Of a stretch of DNA of 26,649 nt, positions 1-6,465 are shown in pieces. Below the pieces are notes generated by a model, which was not told the origin of the DNA, did no database searches, and worked only from the letters and a program-made list of their open reading frames with translations. The number at the start of each line of letters is the position of its first letter. Positions within the stretch are counted from its first letter, which is position 1. The DNA lies in assembly GCA_038276395.1 (NCBI GenBank), contig JBBQAA010000001.1, positions 1-26,649 of the forward strand, read 5' to 3'. The position numbers were made by a program, and so were the translations under genes. This DNA comes from JBBQAA01 sp038276395. GTDB lineage: Bacteria; Actinomycetota; Thermoleophilia; Solirubrobacterales; Solirubrobacteraceae.

Positions 1-336
1 CGCACCGCTCGATCGCGTCGCGCGGACGACCCAGCCGCGGGTCATCTCCACGGCGGCCTACGAGCTGCCCGTCGACCTCCGCCGTCGCGGAGGTTCGCGT
101 GGCCCTGGCGCGGTCATCTGCGGTTCCGCCCGAACGGCGCCAGCGGCGACCGCGCGCTCGTCCAGTTCCGCCCGCGGGGCGCCTCGGCGTTGAGAACGGA
201 GGCGACGCTGACCGCGCACGCCCCCCTCGGCTTCTTCATCGGGTCGACCGCGTATCGTGGGGGGGCGACTGGCGCGGTCTGGGTCGGCGCGGAAGTGCCC
301 TACGGGGCGATCTCGCGCACGATCCCGCTGTCCTGA
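1..336 (+). CDS. 3' end of an unrecognised protein, partial, apparent frame break
   Basis: This is the tail of a gene that enters from the left edge. Coding-like codon use (G/C third positions, sensible residues) is seen in frame 2 from base 2 to about base 90, including VISTAAYELPVDL. It then moves to frame 1 from about base 110 to the TGA at 334-336, ending with GAEVPYGAISRTIPLS. Frame 2 itself stops at 191-193. The C-terminal part is rich in Gly, Ala, Thr and aromatic residues, as in secreted beta-rich domains, but I do not recognise a family. The frame change between roughly 75 and 125 could be a real frameshift mutation, a base-call error, or the junction of two overlapping genes. Function unknown. 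Confidence 0.4.
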   Translation, partial: RTARSRRADDPAAGHLHGGLRAARRPPPSRRFAWPWRGHLRFRPNGASGDRALVQFRPRGASALRTEATLTAHAPLGFFIGSTAYRGGATGAVWVGAEVPYGAISRTIPLS

Positions 337-398
337 TCCGCGGCGCCGCCCTCGGCTGTGGGCGCAACTTTGCTGCCGCCCGTCAGTTCCTACCCGCA

Positions 399-1730
399 AT
401 GCCCCGACTCCGCCTCCTCCTGCCCCTCCTCCTGCTGCTCGCCGGCCCCGCTACGGCGGGGGCGAGCACCCATCAGTTCTCGATCATGATGGACGACCGC
501 CTGCTGCTCAACCCGTCGACGCGGGACGCCGCCCTCGACCGCATGCAGGCCCTCGGCGTCGACGAGGTCCACTCGCTGCTGATCTGGCGCCAGGCGGACC
601 GGGACGGCTTCGGCGCCTGGGACGGCCTCGTCGACGCGGCGCGCGCCCGCGGGATGGCCGTGATCCTGACCCCGACGGCGCCGATCCCGCCGTCCGCGTC
701 GGACTGCCCCAGCCAGCGTCTGCTGTGCCGGCCGAACATCGGGAAGTTCCAGCGCTTCGTGACCGCCGCGGCCCGGCACTTCGGTCGGCGCGTCACGCGC
801 TGGTCGATCTGGAACGAGCCGAACCTCGACGGCTGGCTGCTCCCCCAGCGCGTGCGCGCCCGATCGGGGCGCTACCTGTACAACGCCCGGCGCTACCGCG
901 ACCTCTTCCGCGCCGCGGCGCGCGGGCTCGCCGCCGCCGGGCACCGCCGCGACCAGATCCTGCTCGGGGAGACCGCCCCCGTGGCCAGCCAGCGGGCCAT
1001 CCCCCCGCTCGACTTCCTGCGCGCCGTCTTCTGCCTGGATGGTCGTGACCGCCCGCTGAAGGGCGCCGCCGCGCGCGACCGCGGCTGCCGCGGCTTCACC
1101 CGCCTGCCGGCGACGGGGCTGGCCCACCACCCCTACACGCCGGCGGCGGCCTGCTCCCCCCGGTGCAAGGGCGGCCCGCAGGACGCCACGATCGCCTCGC
1201 TCGGGAGGTTGAACCCCGTGCTCGACGCCGCGGCGCGCTATGGCCGGATCCCCCAGGCCGCCCGGGCGCGGATCTACTTCACGGAGTTCGGCTTCCAGAG
1301 CAACCCGCCCAACCGCGGCGGGGTCATCTCCACCGCGCAGCAGGCGCGCTACCTCAACTGGTCGGAGGCGATCGCCTACGCGAACCCGCGCGTGCGCTCC
1401 TTCGCCAACTACGAGCTCCAGGACCCGGGCGCCGAGGTGTTCAACACCGGCCTGCTGTTCCTGTCGGGCCGCGAGAAGCCCGCCTACGCCGCCTGGCGCG
1501 TGCCGCTCTACGTCACGCGCGTCAAGCGCGGGGTGCGCATCTTCGGCGGCGTCCGTCCGGGGGGTTCGCACACGTTGGCCATCCGCGGCGCGTTCCGCCG
1601 CGGCGGCTTTGCGACGCTCCGCACCGTCCGGACCAACTACGCGGGGTATATCTCGCTGTTCGTACGCACCGGACGCACCCGCTTTCGGCTCCAGTCCGGG
1701 GCGCTCGCCTCGCGGACGGCGACGTGGTGA
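399..1730 (+). CDS. Secreted glycoside hydrolase-like protein (clan A TIM-barrel type), paralogue 1
   Basis: A 443-residue protein starting at ATG 399, chosen because it opens directly with a signal peptide (basic MPRLR, a Leu-rich core, then ATAGAS). The reading frame is open further upstream, but that stretch does not look like protein. Two acidic motifs fit retaining clan A glycosidases (GH5/GH39-like). WNEPN at residues 138-142 puts the candidate acid/base at Glu140, and YFTEFGF around 293-299 puts the candidate nucleophile at Glu296. HHPY at 243-246 sits where these enzymes have a substrate-binding His/Tyr. Several Cys residues (103, 110, 212, 230, 252, 256) suggest disulfides in an exported protein. 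After residue 330 a small beta-rich C-terminal module follows. The substrate cannot be inferred. A paralogue lies immediately downstream. The family is clear at fold level; the exact GH family is inference. Confidence 0.8.
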   Translation: MPRLRLLLPLLLLLAGPATAGASTHQFSIMMDDRLLLNPSTRDAALDRMQALGVDEVHSLLIWRQADRDGFGAWDGLVDAARARGMAVILTPTAPIPPSASDCPSQRLLCRPNIGKFQRFVTAAARHFGRRVTRWSIWNEPNLDGWLLPQRVRARSGRYLYNARRYRDLFRAAARGLAAAGHRRDQILLGETAPVASQRAIPPLDFLRAVFCLDGRDRPLKGAAARDRGCRGFTRLPATGLAHHPYTPAAACSPRCKGGPQDATIASLGRLNPVLDAAARYGRIPQAARARIYFTEFGFQSNPPNRGGVISTAQQARYLNWSEAIAYANPRVRSFANYELQDPGAEVFNTGLLFLSGREKPAYAAWRVPLYVTRVKRGVRIFGGVRPGGSHTLAIRGAFRRGGFATLRTVRTNYAGYISLFVRTGRTRFRLQSGALASRTATW

Positions 1731-1753
1731 CCTTGTCCCGCCCGCGCGTCCTC

Positions 1754-1759
1754 TACGCT
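1754..1759 (+). promoter_or_regulatory. Candidate -10 box upstream of the second glycosidase
   Basis: TACGCT at 1754-1759 is preceded by TTGTCC at 1733-1738, with a short 15-nt spacer. It would give a leader of about 70 nt ending in the AAAGAGG ribosome-binding site at 1826-1832. The spacing is below the usual 17 nt, so this is only a candidate. The gene could instead be cotranscribed with paralogue 1. Confidence 0.3.
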
Positions 1760-1839
1760 CTGCGCGACCTCGGCGGCAACGGCCGCGGGGAACCGACGCA
1801 AACCTCGTGACCGTCCCTTCTCCTCAAAGAGGTCTGATG

Positions 1840-3009
1840 ATGCGCCGTCTGAAAGTCTTTCTCCTAGCCGCTGTGACGCTGCTGCTCGTGGCCGCCTCCA
1901 CGGCGCAGGCCGTGCCCCGCACGGAGGTCGGGCTCCAGGACGACGACGTCTTTATCCCGCGCTTCGGCGTGTTCTTCCCGCTCGACCAGGCCCTCGACAC
2001 GGCGCGGACGCTCAGCGTGTCCTACATCCGCACCCAGGTCGTCTGGTCAAACGCGCTCGGCCTCAAGCAGTCCGAGCAGCGTCGCGTCCTGAACCATCCG
2101 AAGTACGACTGGAGCTACTGGGACTCGCTCATCGCCGCCGCGAAGACGCGCGGGATCCGCATCCAGATGGTGATTACGGGACCCGCCCCCGCGTGGGCCA
2201 CCGGCGACCACAAGGTCGGTGTCTTCAAGCCGAACGCCAAGCTCTACGGCAAGTTCGTCTACGACGCGGTCAAGCACTTCCGCGGCCGCGTGAAGCGCTT
2301 CTCGCTCTGGAACGAGCCGAACTGGATCGGCTGGCTCTCGCCGGTCCGCCAGCAGATCTCGCTCTACCGCGCTCTGTACACGAGCGCCTACGCCGCCGCC
2401 CGCCGCGCCTACCCCGGCGCGCAGATCTTCCTGGGCGAGACCTCGGCCTACCAGGAACGCGGCCTCTCCACGGCGCCTCTGGCGCTGATGCGCGGCGTGC
2501 TGTGCCTGGACGGGCGCTACAGGAAGATCAAGCGCCGCCATTGCCGGCCACTGGCGGCAAACGGCTACGCCCAGCATCCGTACGACCTGCTCGCCCACTC
2601 GCCGACCTACCGCTTCCCGGGCAATGACAACGTCACAATCGGAACGCTCAGCCGTCTGACCTCGGCGCTCGACCGCGCGCAGAAGTCTGGCGCGCTGAGG
2701 GTCCTCGGGGCACAACGGATGCCGGTCTATCTGACCGAGTTCGGCTACCGCCTGAAGGGCAGGGGCTCGGTCAGCGACTCGCGTCGCGCCGGCTGGCTCG
2801 TGCAGGCGTTCAAGATCGCGCAGAAGAACCCGCGGGTCAGGCAGCTCCTCCAGTTTCAGCTCGTGCGCCCAGCGCTGCCCTCGCACTCGTTTTGGCAGGC
2901 CTACCTGCTCGGTTTCAAGGGCGAGAAGACGAAGACCTACAACGCGCTGCTCTCGTGGACGCGGTATGCCGCGAAGCACCATCTGATCGCCCAGCCCGGC
3001 CCCTTCTAG
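1840..3009 (+). CDS. Secreted glycoside hydrolase-like protein (clan A TIM-barrel type), paralogue 2
   Basis: A 389-residue protein. Of the two adjacent ATG codons (1837 and 1840) I chose 1840, because the ribosome-binding site AAAGAGG at 1826-1832 is then 7 nt away rather than 4. The N-terminus is a clear signal peptide (MRRLKVF, a hydrophobic core, then AQA). It shares the architecture of the gene just upstream: WNEPN with the candidate acid/base Glu159, a conserved LCLDGR segment, QHPYD, and YLTEFGY with the candidate nucleophile Glu300. It lacks the C-terminal beta module of its neighbour and has fewer cysteines. The two are tandem paralogues that have diverged. The likely role is hydrolysis or remodelling of a cell-surface or environmental polysaccharide; substrate unknown. 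Confidence 0.8.
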   Translation: MRRLKVFLLAAVTLLLVAASTAQAVPRTEVGLQDDDVFIPRFGVFFPLDQALDTARTLSVSYIRTQVVWSNALGLKQSEQRRVLNHPKYDWSYWDSLIAAAKTRGIRIQMVITGPAPAWATGDHKVGVFKPNAKLYGKFVYDAVKHFRGRVKRFSLWNEPNWIGWLSPVRQQISLYRALYTSAYAAARRAYPGAQIFLGETSAYQERGLSTAPLALMRGVLCLDGRYRKIKRRHCRPLAANGYAQHPYDLLAHSPTYRFPGNDNVTIGTLSRLTSALDRAQKSGALRVLGAQRMPVYLTEFGYRLKGRGSVSDSRRAGWLVQAFKIAQKNPRVRQLLQFQLVRPALPSHSFWQAYLLGFKGEKTKTYNALLSWTRYAAKHHLIAQPGPF

Positions 3010-3043
3010 GCGGCGGCCTCACCGTCCGGGCGGCGAGGCCGCC

Positions 3044-4450
3044 GTGCCGCGTGCGCGCCTCGCCCTCGCCGGTGTCGTGCTGGCCGGCGGGGCGCTGCGC
3101 TTCGGCACCCTCGGGGTTCAGAGCGTCTGGTACGACGAGGCGGTGACGGCCGGGCTCGTGCGCCGGTCGTTCGCCGGGATGCTGTCGGCGATTCCGGGCA
3201 TCGAATCGACGCCGCCGCTCTTCTGGGTCCTGCTGTGGCCCTGGACGCGCGTGGTCGGCCGCGGCGAGCTCGGCCTGCGCTCGCTCTCGGCGCTGTGCGG
3301 AACGCTGGCGATCGCGGCCGCGTATCTCCTCGGACGCCGCCTCGGCGGTACCCGGGCCGGGCTCATCGCCGCCGCGCTCGTTGCCGCCAGCCCGCTGCTC
3401 ATCTGGTACTCGCAGGAGGCGCGGGCCTACGCCCTGCTCTCGCTGCTCTCGCTGCTCGGCCTCATCGCCTTCCTCGACGCGCTCGAGGCCCCGAGCCGGC
3501 GTGCGCTCCTGCGCTGGGCACTCGTCTCCGTGCTCGCCCTCACCACCCACTACTTCGCGCTCTTCCCGGTGGCGCTCGAGGCGGCGCTGCTCGTGCGCCG
3601 GCACCGGGGGGCGGCGATCCTCCCCGCCGGGATCGTCGGCGCGGCAACGCTCGCACTCGCGCCGCTGGCCATCGTGCAGTCGAGCGACTCGCGGGCCGGG
3701 TTCATCCGCCAGTCACCGCTGACCACGCGGCTCGTGCAGGTCCCGAAGCAGTTCCTCGTTGGCTATCACACGCCCGCCCAGGCCGCGCTGACCGCGGCGG
3801 CACTCCTCCTCGCCGCCGGGGCGGGCGCGCTGGCCATCCGGCGAGGGCGCGGGAGCGTTCGTCTCGTCGCCGGCATCGCGCTCGGGGCGTTCGCCCTGCC
3901 CCTGCTGGGCGCGCTGGCCGGCGCCGACTACTTCATCACCCGGAACCTGATCGCGCTGCTGATCCCGGCGCTGGCCCTGCTCGCCGTTGGGCTCGCCGCC
4001 GCTTCGCGGCGCGCCGGCGTGCTAGCCGCGGGTGCGCTCGTCGCCCTCGGGCTGACGGCGTTCGCGCTCGTCGAGACCCATCCGCTCGACCAGCGGCCCG
4101 ACGCCCGGGCCGCGGCGCGCGCGCTCGGGCCCGCGGACGGACCGGAGGCGGTGATCGGGCCCGCCCAGGATCTGCTCGCCGTGGCCTTCTATCGCCACGA
4201 TTCGCAGGAACTCGGTAACGCTTCGGTTCCCGTCCTCGGGCTCACCTGGGTGCGGCTGACGCCCGAGGGCGGCCTGGCGCGCGAGCTCCGGGCCGGAACG
4301 CCGCCGGCCGTGCCGCCGGCGTTCCGGCCGGTGGCCGCGATCAGCCGCCCCACCTACACCATCATGCGGTGGCGCGCGGCCACTCCCCAGCTCGTCTCGC
4401 CGGCGGACCTCGGCTCCCCCGGCGCGCTCGGCTTCAACCTCGGGCGATGA
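3044..4450 (+). CDS. GT-C fold membrane glycosyltransferase (PMT/ArnT, GT39-like)
   Basis: A 468-residue integral membrane protein with a GTG start, 34 nt after the second glycosidase and probably cotranscribed with it. The first transmembrane helix is followed by SVWYDEAVTAG, with Asp31-Glu32 in the first external loop. This is the hallmark position of the catalytic acidic residues in GT-C enzymes that use polyprenyl-phosphate sugars. STPPLFWVLL and YSQEARAYALL are further typical GT39-like segments. About ten to eleven hydrophobic helices follow, then a short soluble C-terminal domain from about residue 370. The expected role is transfer of a sugar from a polyprenyl-phosphate donor to a protein, lipid or glycan on the outer face of the membrane. 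Donor and acceptor are unknown. The 3' end overlaps the convergent methyltransferase by 17 bp. Confidence 0.8.
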   Translation: MPRARLALAGVVLAGGALRFGTLGVQSVWYDEAVTAGLVRRSFAGMLSAIPGIESTPPLFWVLLWPWTRVVGRGELGLRSLSALCGTLAIAAAYLLGRRLGGTRAGLIAAALVAASPLLIWYSQEARAYALLSLLSLLGLIAFLDALEAPSRRALLRWALVSVLALTTHYFALFPVALEAALLVRRHRGAAILPAGIVGAATLALAPLAIVQSSDSRAGFIRQSPLTTRLVQVPKQFLVGYHTPAQAALTAAALLLAAGAGALAIRRGRGSVRLVAGIALGAFALPLLGALAGADYFITRNLIALLIPALALLAVGLAAASRRAGVLAAGALVALGLTAFALVETHPLDQRPDARAAARALGPADGPEAVIGPAQDLLAVAFYRHDSQELGNASVPVLGLTWVRLTPEGGLARELRAGTPPAVPPAFRPVAAISRPTYTIMRWRAATPQLVSPADLGSPGALGFNLGR

Positions 4451-5147
4451 GCATGAGCGTGTGCCCGAGCTGGCGGGCGACGGGCGCCGAGCCGGCGGCG
4501 TCGAGGCGGGCGAGCCGCCGCTGCCAGCTCGAGGGCAGGCGGCGCCAGCCGTAGGTCACGGCGTAGAGCTCGGGCGCGAGGCCCGCCGCGCGGGACTCCG
4601 CGGCGAGCCGCCGCGGGGAGAGCGGGATGTCGTCCGGGGTGCCGTGCACGCGGGTGCCCGCGCCGAGCCGGTTGGCGAGCGCGAGCCCGAGGCCGACCGG
4701 GTGCCAGAGGTTCGGCTCGATGGCCACGAGGGCACCGCCGGGCCGCAGGAGCCGGCGCGCCTCGCGGAAGCAGGGCCCGAGCGGCTCCGCGTAGACGACG
4801 TGGTGGAGCACGAGCCGGTAGAGCACGACGTCGAACGAGGCGGCGGGCAGTCCGTCGAGCGCGCCCGCGCGCCCGACGAACCCCTCGTCGGCCTCGCCCC
4901 GCGCGACGGCCGCCGCTGGCTTGGCCGCGTCGAGATCCGTGGCCACGAGGCGCCAGACGGGCCGCGGGAAGAGGTGGCGGCCGGGGTGCCAGCCGCAGCC
5001 CACCGCCAGCACCTCTCCCCCGGTGCGCCCGAGGCGCGCGGCGAGGAGCAACCGCTCCCGCTCCTGCTCGATCTCGTAGTGCGTGGCCAGGCGCTCGGGC
5101 GGCGTCCGGCGGTCCAGCAGGTTCTCCGCCGTGTAGGCCTCGCTCAA
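4434..5147 (-). CDS. SAM-dependent methyltransferase (class I), coupled to ispG
   Basis: A 237-residue protein read from TTG at 5145-5147, which overlaps the ispG TGA as TTGA, a coupling-type junction. The open frame continues upstream inside ispG, but only this start puts the conserved part at the N-terminus. SAM-binding motif I is VLAVGCGWHPG at about 46-56, an acidic residue follows in ATDLD, and the motif IV-V region reads FDVVLYRLVLHHV then LLRPGGALVAIEP. This is a Methyltransf_11-type fold. The substrate is not evident. Its place directly after ispG could mean an isoprenoid or lipid substrate, or only shared expression. A start in the GTG a few codons upstream remains possible. Confidence 0.75.
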   Translation of the reverse strand: MSEAYTAENLLDRRTPPERLATHYEIEQERERLLLAARLGRTGGEVLAVGCGWHPGRHLFPRPVWRLVATDLDAAKPAAAVARGEADEGFVGRAGALDGLPAASFDVVLYRLVLHHVVYAEPLGPCFREARRLLRPGGALVAIEPNLWHPVGLGLALANRLGAGTRVHGTPDDIPLSPRRLAAESRAAGLAPELYAVTYGWRRLPSSWQRRLARLDAAGSAPVARQLGHTLMLIARG

Positions 5148-6382
5148 GCGCGGGTGAAGCGGCGGCCCGCCACGGGCGAGTCGGACTCGTCGAGCGTCGC
5201 CTGCTCCTCCTCCGCCGCGGCCTTCTCGAGCGCGGCGAGGCGCTCGGGCGTCAGCGCCTCCTTGTCCTCGAGTGTCTCGAGCAGCGCGCTCGCCTCGGCG
5301 GCGAGGTCGGCGTCGACGGCGATCTTCTTGGAGACGGCGTACTTGTCGATCTCGGCGAACAGCTCGTCCACGAGCCGCGCCGTGGGGACCTTGCGCAAGG
5401 GCTTGCCGCGGGAGAAGATGAGGCCCTCGTCCTTGGCCCCGGTGATCCCGAAGTCGGCGTGCGAGGCCTCCCCGATGCCGTTGACCGCGCAGCCGAGGAC
5501 GGCGACCTCGATCGGGTCGGCGTAGGCCTCCAGCCGCCGCTCGATCTCGGTCACGACCGAGTCCATGTCGAACTGGAGGCGCCCGCAGGTCGGGCAGGCG
5601 ATGAGCACCGGGCCGCGCTCGCGGAGCTGGAGCGCCTTGAGGATCTCCCACGCGACCTTGACCTCCTCCTCCGCGTGGAAGGTGGAAAGCGAGATGCGGA
5701 TGGTGTCCCCCACCCCGTCGGCGAGGAGCGTGCCGAGCCCGACGGCGGACTTGAGCGAGCCGGACCACTTTGTGCCCGCCTCGGTGATGCCGAGGTGGAG
5801 CGGATAGGGGATCCGGTCGGCCAGCCGCCGGTTGGAGGCGATCGTGTTCGGCACGTTGGTCGACTTGATCGAGACCTTGAAGTTCGTGAAGCGCAGGCGC
5901 TCCATGAGTTCGACGAACTCGACGGCGGCGGTGACGAGCGCCTCGACCGGGTCCTCGCGCTCGAGCGCGTGCAGGTGCTTGGGCAGCGAGCCAGAGTTGA
6001 CGCCGATGCGCATCGGGGTGCCGGCGGCACTGGCGCGCTCGGCCACCTCGGCGACCTTGTCGGGACCGCCGATGTTCCCGGGGTTCAGCCGCACGCAGTG
6101 GGCACCCGCGTCGATCGCCTTGAGCGCCAGCGTGTGGTTGAAGTGGATGTCGGCGATCACCGGGATCGGCGACTCGACGACGATCGTGCGCAGCGCGTCG
6201 ACGTCCTTCTCGCGGGGCACGGCGACGCGCACGATGTCCGCCCCGGCGTCGGCCACGCGGCGGATCTGGTCCATCGTCGCCGTCAGGTTCGCGGTCTCCG
6301 TCTTGGTCATCGTCTGCACGGCCACCGGGGCGCCGCCCCCGATGGGGACATCGCCGACGAAGATCTGCTTCGGGGAGGCCAT
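5144..6382 (-). CDS. ispG: 4-hydroxy-3-methylbut-2-enyl diphosphate synthase
   Basis: A 412-residue cytosolic iron-sulfur enzyme of the MEP pathway. It reductively converts methylerythritol cyclodiphosphate to HMBPP, the step before isopentenyl diphosphate. The N-terminal TIM barrel begins IFVGDVPIGGGAPVAVQTM. The [4Fe-4S] ligands are all visible: Cys263 and Cys266 in CPTCGR, Cys298 in LGCAVNGIGE, and Glu305. The enzyme is usually 350-390 residues; here about 55 residues after position 355 form an Ala/Glu-rich, probably helical tail that carries no catalytic motif. ATG 6382 is preceded by a good -10 box only 9 nt away. In many bacteria this gene follows dxr and rseP directly; here a block of about 9 kb separates them. 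Identification is secure. Confidence 0.97.
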   Translation of the reverse strand: MASPKQIFVGDVPIGGGAPVAVQTMTKTETANLTATMDQIRRVADAGADIVRVAVPREKDVDALRTIVVESPIPVIADIHFNHTLALKAIDAGAHCVRLNPGNIGGPDKVAEVAERASAAGTPMRIGVNSGSLPKHLHALEREDPVEALVTAAVEFVELMERLRFTNFKVSIKSTNVPNTIASNRRLADRIPYPLHLGITEAGTKWSGSLKSAVGLGTLLADGVGDTIRISLSTFHAEEEVKVAWEILKALQLRERGPVLIACPTCGRLQFDMDSVVTEIERRLEAYADPIEVAVLGCAVNGIGEASHADFGITGAKDEGLIFSRGKPLRKVPTARLVDELFAEIDKYAVSKKIAVDADLAAEASALLETLEDKEALTPERLAALEKAAAEEEQATLDESDSPVAGRRFTRA

Positions 6383-6391
6383 ACCCCTGAC

Positions 6392-6397
6392 ATTGTA
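6392..6397 (-). promoter_or_regulatory. -10 box of the ispG promoter
   Basis: On the minus strand TACAAT, a near-consensus -10 hexamer, ends 9 nt before the ispG ATG. The transcript would begin within about 2-4 nt of the start codon, so it would be leaderless or nearly so. No TTGACA-like -35 box is evident at the expected distance. Confidence 0.6.
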
Positions 6398-6452
6398 GGT
6401 CCGAGCGCCGGCGCGGGCGCGGCGATCGGCACCGCGTCGAGGTCCCCGAGCC

Positions 6453-6458
6453 TAGACT
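6453..6458 (+). promoter_or_regulatory. -10 box, leaderless start of the 6466 gene
   Basis: TAGACT lies 7 nt before the GTG at 6466, placing the predicted transcription start at or next to the start codon. There is no Shine-Dalgarno sequence. It is back-to-back with the ispG promoter in an 83-bp divergent intergenic region. Confidence 0.6.
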
Positions 6459-6465
6459 GAGTGCG

